Notes: generated by a model from the letters alone, not told the origin. A DNA stretch of 64,000 nt from SKHV01 sp963678565 (GCA_963678565.1 OY782875.1:1550001-1614000), one strand, 5' to 3'; counted from the stretch's first letter, positions 27,392 through 35,554 are shown. Numbers and translations are program-made.

Positions 27392-28840
27392 ATGACTCTT
27401 ATAAAAAACATAGTTTTTCTTTTTTTACTATTTCCTTTTACACTATCTGCTCAAAATCTTTGGCCTGTATTAGAAGTTTCTACTTCTGCAATGTCTGGTA
27501 CCGGTTCCTATTCAACAGGAGATCTATTACCTTTTTGGTTTACAGCCAATCAGCAAGGTATTTTTGAACATGAAAGTAGTTCTTATCAATTGGGGCAAAT
27601 CAAATTGAACAAGCAATTTAATAAGGATACGAATTGGGATTACACCTATGGCGGACATTATGTATACGCAAAAGGGAACTCAAGCTATCAACAGTTAAAT
27701 GAATGGTATGGAGGAATAAAGTATAAGGGATTTTATTTAAAAGCAGGTGCTTTTGCAGAAGAAACTTTGTTCGAAGGTTTATCTAGCACCAATGGAAATA
27801 TCAGCTGGTCGAATAATGCTCGTCCATTGCCAAGAATTAGATTAGCAAGCAATGGGTATATAGCACTTCCTTTTGGTGAGAATTCTAAATTTTGGAATAA
27901 TGTAACTTTTAAAGCGATTTATGATGAGGGATTAATGAACGATAAAAGTCGTTATGTGCAAAATACTCATCTGCATCATAAAGCTTTTTACCTTAGAAAA
28001 CCAATTAACTCCAGAGAACATGTAACTGCAGGAGTCGAGCACTATTCTATGTGGGGAGGTACTTCTCCTGATTACGGAGAAATGCCCGGTTTTAAAAGTT
28101 ATCCTAGGGCTATTTTACCTTTGCCCGGTTCGCCTGAGTCTCCAAATGGAGACCAAATTTATTTTGCAGGAAATCATTTAGGCTTGTTTTATCTAGACTA
28201 TCAAAAGAAATATCTTGCTGGTACATTAACGATGTATTTAAACCATCCTTGGGATCATGTGCCTATTATTATTCATAATATTTTTGATAACCTTATAGGA
28301 ATCAATTATGAGTTAGATAAGAAAAGCGCTATCTCAAACATTTTAGTGGAATTTGTAAATACCAACGATCAGGGGGGAGTAATGCATGTACGTGATCCTT
28401 GGGATCCTACTGAGTGGTATGAGCGATTATATCGACACGGAACTTATAAATCGGGTTTAAGCTATCAAAACCGAATAATTGCGTCACCTTTTTTTAGTCC
28501 AATGATCATTATCGATGGGAAAAATCATGGAACGGGGAACAATAGAATTTCAATGTTTCACTTAGGGATGAACGGTTATTTTTTAAAAAACTTTTCATGG
28601 AAGTATTTTTTCTCTTATTGTCGTAGTTATGGACTATATCAGGAAGGACAATTGTATGATCAAGTAATAGATGGTTATTTCGATATGGGGCGACATAAAT
28701 TTTCTCAATTACTAGAAATAAAATATACTGAACCAAAAACAGGAATTGAATTGTCCCTTTTAGGTGCTTCAGACAATGGGCATTGGGATAATTTATACGG
28801 TATTCAGTTCAAATTGGCAAAAAGCTTTGGTGTCAAATAA
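27392..28840 (+). CDS. Capsule assembly Wzi-family outer-membrane protein
   Basis: A 482-aa outer-membrane beta-barrel of the Wzi-like family found with Bacteroidota polysaccharide loci; Wzi binds surface polysaccharide and anchors the capsule. A signal peptide is visible (MTLIKNIVFLFLLFPFTLSA, then QNLWP). The family opening follows: GTGSYSTGDLLPFWFTANQQ. Downstream are regular aromatic strands, conserved AGVEHYSMWGGTSPDYG, and a final segment YGIQFKLAKSFGVK. It stands alone between sulfate-activation and GDP-fucose genes and probably acts on the polysaccharide encoded across this window. Confidence 0.87.
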   Translation: MTLIKNIVFLFLLFPFTLSAQNLWPVLEVSTSAMSGTGSYSTGDLLPFWFTANQQGIFEHESSSYQLGQIKLNKQFNKDTNWDYTYGGHYVYAKGNSSYQQLNEWYGGIKYKGFYLKAGAFAEETLFEGLSSTNGNISWSNNARPLPRIRLASNGYIALPFGENSKFWNNVTFKAIYDEGLMNDKSRYVQNTHLHHKAFYLRKPINSREHVTAGVEHYSMWGGTSPDYGEMPGFKSYPRAILPLPGSPESPNGDQIYFAGNHLGLFYLDYQKKYLAGTLTMYLNHPWDHVPIIIHNIFDNLIGINYELDKKSAISNILVEFVNTNDQGGVMHVRDPWDPTEWYERLYRHGTYKSGLSYQNRIIASPFFSPMIIIDGKNHGTGNNRISMFHLGMNGYFLKNFSWKYFFSYCRSYGLYQEGQLYDQVIDGYFDMGRHKFSQLLEIKYTEPKTGIELSLLGASDNGHWDNLYGIQFKLAKSFGVK

Positions 28841-28868
28841 ACCTTTCAGAGTTAGTAAAACCTGAAAG
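28841..28868. repeat. Small palindromic repeat, copy 2
   Basis: ACCTTTCAGAGTTAGTAAAA plus CCTGAAAG: same hairpin unit as at 27051-27077, one base longer in the loop, immediately after the Wzi-like stop codon. Confidence 0.6.
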
Positions 28869-28914
28869 AAATTCTTTATTAAGCAGGCAAACTGAATACT
28901 ATACATTTGAAAAT

Positions 28915-28948
28915 AAAAAAGCCTGATTCTCTTTCGAAAATCAGGCTT
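28915..28948. terminator. Bidirectional terminator between wzi-like gene and fcl
   Basis: AAGCCTGATT pairs with AATCAGGCTT around a CTCTTTCGA-type loop; an A-run precedes and TT-rich sequence follows. Suits the convergent genes on both sides. Confidence 0.8.
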
Positions 28949-28979
28949 CTATTTAGCATTAAAAATTAATCATTATTGG

Positions 28980-29032
28980 CTACGCCGATCTACGCTATGC
29001 TCAGATTCATTATCAATCGTAGATCGATGTAG
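28980..29032. repeat. Inverted repeat abutting the fcl stop codon
   Basis: CTACGCCGATCTACG and CGTAGATCGATGTAG are near-perfect inverted copies around a 23-nt spacer. The right arm touches the fcl stop codon at 29033. It is probably another small palindromic repeat. Confidence 0.6.
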
Positions 29033-30331
29033 TCAATTAGTCGTGTACCATTCATACATCCTTTCAATCCCTTCCTCGATCTCAATGCTATGTTTCCATC
29101 CTAAAGCATTAATTTTTGAAGGATCAGTAAGTTTCTTCATCGTACCATCAGGTTTCGAAGTATTGAAATAAAGCTGTCCCTTAAATCCAACTTTTGCTTT
29201 GATTAAATCTGCAACTTGTTTGATACTAACTTCTTTTCCAGTTCCAATATTAATGTGAGTGTTTCGGATTTCATCCGGTGACGAGTTGCCATCTTCTTTG
29301 GCTGAGCCTGTCGAAACCTTGTCATCCTGAATTGGAGCGCAGCGTAAATCGGCGGAGCCAACTTGTCGAAGGATCTCTTGATTAGGTGTGCTGACATCCT
29401 TAAAGTCGACCTTTTCCATCACATAGATACAAGCATCAGCCATTTCTTCACTCCAAAGAAATTCACGCATCGGCTTTCCTGAACCCCAAATTTCAACGAG
29501 TACCTTGTTGGGTAACGAGTGACGAGTAACGAGTGACGAGTTTTCTCCCTCTGTGACTGAGCTTGTCGAAGTCGAGCTTGTTGAAGTAATGTCATCCTGA
29601 GCCTGTCGGAGGATCTCCTGATCAGCGAGCTTCACCCCATACTTATTCAATATCGCCAAAATTTCCTCTTCACGACTATCTCCACCAACACCTTCAATTG
29701 GCCTCTTTTCCATATCTTTACGAATTGCCTCCCAATTTCCTTTTTCCAAACATTTTCCTAAATGAATTTTTCTTATTAAGGCAGGCAATACATGAGATGT
29801 CTCTAAATTGAAATTGTCATTCGGGCCATATAAGTTCGTCGGCATTACGCTGAGATAATTCGTACCATATTGAATATTATAACTTTCACACATTTTGATC
29901 CCTGCAATCTTGGCAATCGCATAAGGCTCATTGGTATATTCCAATGGCGAAGTTAAAAGGCTATTCTCCGGCATAGGTTGAGGAGCTTCTCTCGGGTAAA
30001 TACAAGTACTACCCAAAAAAAGTAACTTCTTAACGTTGTGTAAGAAGGCTTGATGGATTACATTATTTTGAATCATCAAATTCTCGTAGATGAAATCTGC
30101 GCGATAGGTATTATTGGCTACAATCCCACCAACTTTAGCAGCAGCTAGATACACATACTCTGGTTTTTCGTCTGCAAAGAATTTGGCTACGGCTTGACTG
30201 TCACGTAAGTCTAATTCCGAACTTTTTCTTCCTATCAAGTTGGTATATCCCTTACCTTCTAATATTTTCCATATTGCCGATCCCACCAATCCTCGGTGAC
30301 CTGCGATGTATATTTTACTATCTTCTTTCAT
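29033..30331 (-). CDS. fcl: GDP-L-fucose synthase with two repeat-derived insertions
   Basis: Epimerase/reductase that makes GDP-L-fucose from GDP-4-keto-6-deoxymannose, the product of gmd. Motifs are GHRGLVGSAIWKIL (cofactor loop), LGSTCIYP, the catalytic YAIAKIAG, and WGSGKPMREFLWSEEMADA. At 432 aa it is about 70-80 residues longer than usual. The excess is in two blocks, about residues 232-275 and 313-352. These are translated from repeats: EILRQAQDD, ENSSLVTRHSLP and LRCAPIQDDKVSTG are not fucose-synthase sequence. The frame stays open, and the catalytic core is intact, so the enzyme may still work with enlarged loops. Confidence 0.93.
   Translation of the reverse strand: MKEDSKIYIAGHRGLVGSAIWKILEGKGYTNLIGRKSSELDLRDSQAVAKFFADEKPEYVYLAAAKVGGIVANNTYRADFIYENLMIQNNVIHQAFLHNVKKLLFLGSTCIYPREAPQPMPENSLLTSPLEYTNEPYAIAKIAGIKMCESYNIQYGTNYLSVMPTNLYGPNDNFNLETSHVLPALIRKIHLGKCLEKGNWEAIRKDMEKRPIEGVGGDSREEEILAILNKYGVKLADQEILRQAQDDITSTSSTSTSSVTEGENSSLVTRHSLPNKVLVEIWGSGKPMREFLWSEEMADACIYVMEKVDFKDVSTPNQEILRQVGSADLRCAPIQDDKVSTGSAKEDGNSSPDEIRNTHINIGTGKEVSIKQVADLIKAKVGFKGQLYFNTSKPDGTMKKLTDPSKINALGWKHSIEIEEGIERMYEWYTTN
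29278..29395. repeat. MITE/REP-type repeat inside fcl (insertion 2)
   Basis: Reads GGCTGAGCCTGTCGAAACC, then TTGTCATCCTGAATTGG and, after about 35 nt, AACTTGTCGAAGGATCTC. These are the arms of the GTCATCCTGAG..GAAGGATCTC repeats near glmS. Here they are translated in frame within fcl. Confidence 0.75.
29508..29640. repeat. Composite repeat inside fcl (insertion 1)
   Basis: The left part, GTAACGAGTGACGAGTAACG and so on (about 29511-29541), has the same short-period flavour as the flanks of four-helix element 3 (32.1-32.6 kb). The right part, GTCATCCTGAGCCTGTCGG then AGGATCTCCTGATC (about 29596-29628), is a MITE/REP arm. Both are translated in frame within fcl. Confidence 0.75.
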
Positions 30332-30339
30332 AATTTGTT

Positions 30340-30953
30340 AATTATTGACTTTGAGCACTCAGACGTTGAGAAGGTGTGCACTGAGACTGTGTGATAGTGT
30401 GACAATGAGCACTGTGACTTTGGGAACAAGAGAATGTTTCACCTAGTCTCAGTTCTCAAAGTCTCCCAGTCACGAAGTCTTTTAAATGCTCCACTTGTTT
30501 GGTTGTTGTTGCATTCGAACAAGCATCCCTATGATATTATCATATTCTTTTGAAAGTTGATTTGTGAACCCTTCATTAAGATAACCACATTTGAATGCAA
30601 AGGACAGCCAATTTTGAGTTTCAGCAGCCTCAGCTTCACTCTCACTAAGTTTATTTATAAAAGATTTGGGATATCTCCTTCTTCGGAATGCTTCTGCAAT
30701 ATTTGCACAAACTGATCTAGATGAGCGGCGAATTTGATCTGTTAGAGAATAGGTTTCTTCTATTGGAAAATCTTTAGTCAATTTAAAAATTTGCATGGCA
30801 ACTTCAAAAGCTAATTGATAAACCTTTAAATCTTGATGTGTCCTGATTTTCTCCATTTCTCAAATTTTCAGTTCTCCTTGTCTCAGATCTCACCTTCACA
30901 CATTCTCATAGTCCCAAGGTCTGAAAGCTCTTTTCAGTTCACTGCTCACTTTC
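30340..30953. mobile_element. Four-helix-bundle repeat element 2 (GAGCACTGTGACTTTG flavour)
   Basis: An intact four-helix-bundle gene flanked by short-period sequence. Left flank 30345-30481: words such as GAGCACTGTGACTTTG, CACTGAGACTGTG, then inverted CAGTTCTCAAAGTCTC. Right flank 30857-30950: mostly inverted words CTCAGATCTCACC, TCTCATAGTCCC. The flanks run almost exactly from gene to gene. An 18-nt word from the left flank recurs inside gmd. Confidence 0.55.
30482..30856 (-). CDS. Four-helix-bundle (23S IVS/S23-like) protein
   Basis: An intact 124-aa member of the four-helix-bundle family named after proteins encoded in 23S rRNA intervening sequences; structural relatives include the Avd accessory protein of diversity-generating retroelements. 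The family core is clear: HQDLKVYQLAFEVAMQIF, LTDQIRRSSRSVCANIAEAF, then a basic run RRRRYPKSF and AETQNWLSFAFKCGYL. The biochemical role is unknown; basic surface patches suggest nucleic-acid binding. It lies between fcl and the fusion gene, in their direction, inside short-period repeats. Confidence 0.9.
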   Translation of the reverse strand: MEKIRTHQDLKVYQLAFEVAMQIFKLTKDFPIEETYSLTDQIRRSSRSVCANIAEAFRRRRYPKSFINKLSESEAEAAETQNWLSFAFKCGYLNEGFTNQLSKEYDNIIGMLVRMQQQPNKWSI

Positions 30954-32123
30954 TTACAATTCAGCACCTTTCCTTCTCACTTTTATCCTCATACTTCCCT
31001 TAGGTTGCTCCTCTGCTAATAAAATTAAATACCCCCCACCACCTGCACCTGCCAATTTCCATGCCAATGCTTGATCTTCATAGGAATCAATTACTTTCTC
31101 AATATCGGGCGTTAACATTGCTGGAAACATGGTGGTTTGTGCCTTAAAGGAAGCGGCAAAGCCTTCAGCAAATATTTTAAGATCTTTGTTTACGATTCCC
31201 TCCCAGGCAAGTTCAGCAGCAGAAGTTAATGCTTTAACATTTTTTTGATTGATATAGGTTTCTCCTAATAAATCAGTTCCTGCAGGACGAGGCCAAAGTA
31301 AAACCATAAATAAATGCTCCTCTAACCAACTCAAAATGTTTTCATCATGAACTGATTCGATTTTGGTGGGCCAGTATTCTTTGTCGTAATGATGACGAAC
31401 TAAGCCGGGCATGCAAATACCAATGGAGTCTTGTGCTCCGGAAATCATATCTGAGCCTGGTGTGTTTTCAAAATGAAAAAGCATTTGTGCCAACTTCTCA
31501 GGATGCGCTAAGGGCAATTGGTTGGGCCAAATTTTCTTGGCTGCATTTCGAGTAGAAGTACTCATGCCACAGCGTTCCATATATTCAATCACCGGCTCTA
31601 AGGACAAGGTGATGGCCCATCCTGAACCATATTTATTTACATAAGGCTGATCTATCCATGTACCTGCTAAATCAATCCGATAGGGTAACTGACAAGTATT
31701 GGTTGTTCTCAATGCTGTAGTTGATCGGGCAGGGAGTCCCGCTTCTGGGATTCGCTCTAATACCTTCAATTCAATATTCAATTGATCACATAAATCCTTT
31801 TTGGTAGGAGAATACCCATCTTCATTCACCACAAAAATATCAGGTTTCAATTCTTTCAAGTCTTCCTCGAAATCCATGATTCCACTACCTGAGTTTACAA
31901 AAGCATTGCATACGTAACGGATCGCTTTCACCATATATAAACGTTCCTGTTCAGAATTAACCGTTTTTCTGCTTTTTAGTGATTCAATCGTTGCATCAGA
32001 GCCAATACCCACATACAAATCTCCATACTGCGCTGCTTCTTTAAAGAAAGCAACGTGCCCACTATGCAGCATGTCATAACAGCCAGATACGAAGACTTTA
32101 GGTTTATTAGTTGGTTTAGTCAT
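30954..32123 (-). CDS. Cytidylyltransferase/GHMP-kinase-like fusion protein
   Basis: A 389-aa two-domain protein. Residues about 8-140 form a nucleotidyltransferase of the glycerol-3-phosphate cytidylyltransferase/RfaE type: VFVSGCYDMLHSGHVAFF holds the HxGH motif, and SRKTVNSEQERLYMV matches the ISxTxR-like region. Residues about 145-389 look like a GHMP kinase relative: LPYRIDLAGTWIDQPYVN at the sugar-binding strand and AWKLAGAGGGGYLILL as the C-terminal GHMP motif. The usual GLGSSA phosphate loop is not evident; the corresponding region reads ISGAQDSIGICMPGL. Located between gmd and fcl, it may activate a sugar by phosphorylation and nucleotidylation; the true substrate is unknown. Confidence 0.8.
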   Translation of the reverse strand: MTKPTNKPKVFVSGCYDMLHSGHVAFFKEAAQYGDLYVGIGSDATIESLKSRKTVNSEQERLYMVKAIRYVCNAFVNSGSGIMDFEEDLKELKPDIFVVNEDGYSPTKKDLCDQLNIELKVLERIPEAGLPARSTTALRTTNTCQLPYRIDLAGTWIDQPYVNKYGSGWAITLSLEPVIEYMERCGMSTSTRNAAKKIWPNQLPLAHPEKLAQMLFHFENTPGSDMISGAQDSIGICMPGLVRHHYDKEYWPTKIESVHDENILSWLEEHLFMVLLWPRPAGTDLLGETYINQKNVKALTSAAELAWEGIVNKDLKIFAEGFAASFKAQTTMFPAMLTPDIEKVIDSYEDQALAWKLAGAGGGGYLILLAEEQPKGSMRIKVRRKGAEL

Positions 32124-32582
32124 GAGTTGGTTGGTTTAGTGATGAGTAATGAGTGACGTGTAACGCGTATTTTAGCGTAAGGAGTTTTGCAATCCAATTA
32201 GCATTTTACGAATTGAATTCAACTCTTTAGTTAATTTATCGAGAGAATCTGATTTCAGATAACCTATATTAGAAGAAATAATTAGCTGGGTTTCCAATTG
32301 AGCTAACGAACCTAATGAGATAGAAAGAAATGAATGAATTCTTTTTTCGAATTTCTACCTGCTCCTTCAGCAATGTTAGAGGGAATTGACACTGCACTTC
32401 TTTGCATTTGGTTCGTTATTCCATAAACTTGATCTTTTGGAAAATCTTTGGTTATTGAATATACTTCAGTAACCAAATCAATTGACTTTTTCCAAACTTC
32501 CAGATCTTTATGAGATTTCATTAGGCTAATTTTATAATTACAGCCTAAACTTGTTACCCGTTACTCGTCACCAGTTACTCGA
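32124..32582. mobile_element. Four-helix-bundle repeat element 3 (GAGTAACGAGTGACG flavour)
   Basis: A frameshifted four-helix-bundle gene with a left flank GTGATGAGTAATGAGTGACG (about 32139-32158) and GTGTAACGCG. The right flank has the inverted words GTTACCCGTTACTCGTCACC and AGTTACTCG (about 32551-32580). The gmd stop codon (GAG TAA) lies within the right flank. The same flavour recurs inside fcl at 29511-29541. Confidence 0.55.
32172..32521 (-). pseudogene. Four-helix-bundle protein gene with frameshift
   Basis: The first 60-odd codons read as a family member: MKSHKDLEVWKKSIDLVTEV, QMQRSAVSIPSNIAEGAGR, SKKEFIHF. The frame then ends prematurely at 32312. The other frame continues from near 32335 with SISLGSLAQLETQLIISSNI, GYLKSDSLDKLTKELNSIRK and ends NSLR at a TAA at 32172. 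Restoring one T in a short T-run rejoins the two parts as HFLSISLGSLAQLETQL, the usual family text. So this is a one-base deletion (or a sequencing error) in an otherwise full-length gene of about 117 codons. Confidence 0.87.
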
Positions 32583-33744
32583 AGTAGTTCATAATCTGAT
32601 ATCCACCTTCCTTCAAATAACTTTCTTTCTTCATCAGTTTTACATCACTTTGCATCATATCAGCAACCAAGCCTTGTAGGTCATATTCTGGTTTCCAACC
32701 TAATACTGTTTGTGATTTGGTAGGATCACCAATCAATAAATCTACCTCTGTAGGACGGAAGTACATTGGATCCACACCAACGAGATGAGCACTGTGACTT
32801 TGAGACGATGAGATACGTTCTTTTAATGCAGTTAAGTATTTTTCTCCGACTTTTTCAATGAATAGTTTTTCATCAATGGCGGTAAGTTTGCCAACTTCAT
32901 CAACCCCTTCTCCGGTGAATGTAATCTCCATTCCGATTTCAGCCGCTGCCATTTTTATAAAATCACGAATGGTCGTAGTAATGCCTGTAGCAATTACGTA
33001 ATCTGAAGGTTCGTCTTGTTGAAGAATCAAGTACATGGCACGGATATAATCTTTGGCATGTCCCCAGTCGCGTTTAGAGCTTAAGTTCCCCATGAATACT
33101 TTGTCTTGCAAGCCTAAAGCAATTTTAGATAAAGCACGAGTTACTTTACGGGTAACAAACGTTTCACCACGTTGTGGACTTTCATGATTGAATAGAATTC
33201 CATTGCTTGCATGCATTTTATAAGCCTCACGATAGTTTACAGTAATCCAATAGGCATACATTTTTGCTACCGCATAAGGGGACCGAGGGTAGAACGGCGT
33301 TTGCTCACTTTGTGGTACTTCTTGTACCAAGCCATACAATTCAGAAGTAGAAGCCTGATAAATTCTTGTTTTTTCAGTTAATCCTAATAAGCGCACAGCC
33401 TCCAGAATACGTAAAGTACCAATTCCATCGGCATTAGCCACATATTCCGGCGTATCAAAACTCACCTTCACGTGGCTCATCGCTGCTAAGTTATAGATTT
33501 CATCGGGTTGAACCTCCTGAATAATCTTGGTCAAGTTCATACTATCGGTCAAATCACCATAATGCAAAATCAAATTACGGTTTTCCACATGAGGATCTTG
33601 GTACAAGTGATCAATACGGTCGGTATTAAACAAGGATGCACGGCGTTTAATACCATGTACAATGTAACCTTTCTTTAATAAATACTCAGCTAAATAACCA
33701 CCATCTTGTCCGGTGATTCCTGTGATAAGGGCTACTTTAGTCAT
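32575..33744 (-). CDS. gmd: GDP-mannose 4,6-dehydratase
   Basis: Forms GDP-4-keto-6-deoxymannose, precursor of GDP-fucose made by fcl in the same leftward group. The 389-aa protein has ALITGITGQDGGYLAEYLL, the catalytic STSELYG and YAVAKMYAYW, and FNHESPQRGETFVTRKVTRA. The segment at about residues 308-320 (KERISSSQSHSAHLVG), just before VDPMYFRPTEVDLLIGD, departs from the family. It is encoded by a repeat that also flanks four-helix element 2. The gene's stop codon lies within the repeat flank of element 3. Confidence 0.96.
   Translation of the reverse strand: MTKVALITGITGQDGGYLAEYLLKKGYIVHGIKRRASLFNTDRIDHLYQDPHVENRNLILHYGDLTDSMNLTKIIQEVQPDEIYNLAAMSHVKVSFDTPEYVANADGIGTLRILEAVRLLGLTEKTRIYQASTSELYGLVQEVPQSEQTPFYPRSPYAVAKMYAYWITVNYREAYKMHASNGILFNHESPQRGETFVTRKVTRALSKIALGLQDKVFMGNLSSKRDWGHAKDYIRAMYLILQQDEPSDYVIATGITTTIRDFIKMAAAEIGMEITFTGEGVDEVGKLTAIDEKLFIEKVGEKYLTALKERISSSQSHSAHLVGVDPMYFRPTEVDLLIGDPTKSQTVLGWKPEYDLQGLVADMMQSDVKLMKKESYLKEGGYQIMNYFE
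32785..32822. repeat. Element-2-flavour repeat inside gmd
   Basis: ATGAGCACTGTGACTTTG at 32785-32802 is identical over 18 nt to 30405-30422 in the left flank of four-helix element 2; the similarity continues less exactly (AGACGATGAGA). It is translated in frame within gmd. Confidence 0.8.
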
Positions 33745-33970
33745 ATTCTGTTCCTATTTTTTTTACAAAAAGTCTGTTTTAGTATTTCTTCTAATAAACT
33801 ATTGAGTGATTGCAGCCTTTTCATTAGTCAAATCCTTATATTTACGCGGCCTATATATATATTATTGCTTAGTTTATCAGAATTCGAATGGTAGTTCATT
33901 GTTGAAATGTTAAACTAATAAACCCCTGCATCACCGCCATGGAAATAGAGTAAAACAAGCCTTTCTATAG

Positions 33971-34014
33971 TTTTCAAAATAAAGAATCACAGATAGGCTG
34001 TGCTTCTTTGAAAA
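33971..34014 (-). terminator. Hairpin at the end of the 25-gene polysaccharide operon
   Basis: TTTTCAAAATAAAGAA pairs with TTCTTTGAAAA and ACAG with CTGT around ATAGG, giving a long interrupted stem about 20 bp after the last gene. The minus strand lacks a good T-run, so termination here is only probable. The rest of the gap 33745-34033 holds no gene. Confidence 0.5.
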
Positions 34015-34033
34015 TTAATTTATCTATATATTG

Positions 34034-34486
34034 TTATAATGGCACTTTAATCACTACTTTTTTTATTTTTATTGGTTTTCCTAAGCAAATCTGAGGGGCA
34101 TGCGCATCTTCAGGGAAAAATAGCGCAAAAATTTGTTTTCCTGTATCTATACTTGTGTTTTCTGCGTTGCCGGTGAAAAATGTTCGGTCATTTTCTTCAT
34201 CATACTCAATGCTAGGAGTTAAACGTTCGTCGAGCGGAGTCCAAATAATTCGTTCCTGACCACGTAGACAGTATTGAATATCAATAAATTTTTTGTGAGC
34301 TTCCCATCCATACTGAAAAGTTTCCCCGGTTGTGTATTCCATAACATGAGCAACCATTGTGTCAGTTATTTGATAAGAACCGTTGGGGGTGTTCTCCCTG
34401 AGAGTTTTAATGAAGTCAAACGCCTTTTCAAAATTGGAATTGGCTGCATAATACAGCGCTGCATTTTTTAATTTATCAGTAATCAT
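34034..34486 (-). CDS. YhcH/YjgK/YiaL family protein (second copy)
   Basis: A 150-aa cupin-like protein of the YhcH/YjgK/YiaL (DUF386) family. The members are linked to sialic-acid and other sugar-acid pathways, probably as anomerases or isomerases. Family marks are the central YGWEAHKKFIDIQYCLRGQE, with conserved His and Asp-Gln, and the C-terminal FALFFPEDAHAPQI, where HxP-type metal ligands occur. It starts directly after the stop of the DUF115 gene. A related copy lies at 37082-37534; the pair brackets a CMP-sugar transferase, an aldolase and a transferase-like gene. Confidence 0.9.
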   Translation of the reverse strand: MITDKLKNAALYYAANSNFEKAFDFIKTLRENTPNGSYQITDTMVAHVMEYTTGETFQYGWEAHKKFIDIQYCLRGQERIIWTPLDERLTPSIEYDEENDRTFFTGNAENTSIDTGKQIFALFFPEDAHAPQICLGKPIKIKKVVIKVPL

Positions 34487-35554
34487 TTAGTTTCGTTTTA
34501 AGTAAACAAATTTGTTCTCAAATGGTCCAAAGGGAATATGAGTGAATATGGTGTTTTTAATTGTTGAAGATGCTATTGATGCGTCAGTCTGAAAAGATGA
34601 AATAGGAAGTTCATCATTACTATTAATTGTGGTCAAACTATTAAATACCTCGTCTATAGAGTCGAATTTTTGATATTCGTTTATTTTTTCTAAAAAAAGT
34701 GTTGATTTTTCTTCATCTGGGAGATCAAACAATTGGTAAAAGTCAGTACGAGGAAAAGCTTCAAGTTTACCTCCAATACCAGCGTTGTATACCTTTACAC
34801 TTAATTTATCAAAGAAGATAGCACCTTTTTCAAATTCTTCCAACATTTCGTGTACTGTTGGATTGTGATAGGAGCGTCCCTTTCCGAAATATCGGGGATC
34901 AAAGTGATTTGGATCATCATCTTTTTCCGATTTCCATTCTCTGGAGTTGCTTTTCTTAACCTTATGGTCTCCAAATGTCATATCAACACCAAGCAAATAA
35001 ATTTCGCTAAAACCTAAAAAGGCCGCAATTTGCATTCCTGCATTCACAACCGTTTTATTTATTCCACAATGTGGAAGATCAGAGCGAAATTCTGGAATAT
35101 CTGTATTAATAAAGAATACATTCTTGTGTTTACCAATTCTCTTTCTAAAATTTACATTGGATGGGTGTATGTCTGGAAAAAAAGCATAATCAACAACAGG
35201 AATAATTTCATTTTTTACCTCTTCTGACATGTCTTTTATAAGAAGGTCATCAGTCATTACATAAAAATTGGGTTTCCAGTTTAATCGTTCCAGCATTAAA
35301 TTGACACGATTAAAACACATCGTATACTCATCTTTTAGCAAATGAAGTTCTGTTTGATTCAGACTTGGTCCATTTCCTAGGATGAAAATGCGTTTTCCTT
35401 TGTATTTGTCTTTCAGCGAATCCCAATCTCCAAATTCTGATTTTCTGAAAAGACGTCTCAATTTAACCATTGTATAATTAAACAAACGTTTAATGAAAAC
35501 GGAAAATCCATCATTTTTAAGAACGTTGTTTGCCTTACCTATAAAGCTATTCAT
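34487..35554 (-). CDS. DUF115/GT42-like putative CMP-sugar transferase
   Basis: A 355-aa protein. The core begins at about residue 53 with GKRIFILGNGPSLNQTEL, the GNGPSL loop shared by the DUF115 (MAF flagellin transferase, MptE-like) and CstI-type GT42 sialyltransferase folds. Later marks are EYTMCFNRVNLM, FFPDIHPSN, NAGMQIAAFLGFSEIYLLGV with the acidic GVDMTFGDHK, and a His-rich segment GKGRSYHNPT. No membrane segment is seen. The next gene but one encodes a CMP-sugar synthetase, so transfer of a CMP-activated acid is the best guess. Its start overlaps the aldolase stop by 8 bp (ATGAATAG). Confidence 0.7.
   Translation of the reverse strand: MNSFIGKANNVLKNDGFSVFIKRLFNYTMVKLRRLFRKSEFGDWDSLKDKYKGKRIFILGNGPSLNQTELHLLKDEYTMCFNRVNLMLERLNWKPNFYVMTDDLLIKDMSEEVKNEIIPVVDYAFFPDIHPSNVNFRKRIGKHKNVFFINTDIPEFRSDLPHCGINKTVVNAGMQIAAFLGFSEIYLLGVDMTFGDHKVKKSNSREWKSEKDDDPNHFDPRYFGKGRSYHNPTVHEMLEEFEKGAIFFDKLSVKVYNAGIGGKLEAFPRTDFYQLFDLPDEEKSTLFLEKINEYQKFDSIDEVFNSLTTINSNDELPISSFQTDASIASSTIKNTIFTHIPFGPFENKFVYLKRN

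Noticed and set aside
27238..27567. A 109-codon open frame overlapping the start of the Wzi-like gene
   Set aside because: It crosses a repeat-rich non-coding stretch, has no recognisable family text, and its second half is a shadow of the Wzi-like signal peptide region.
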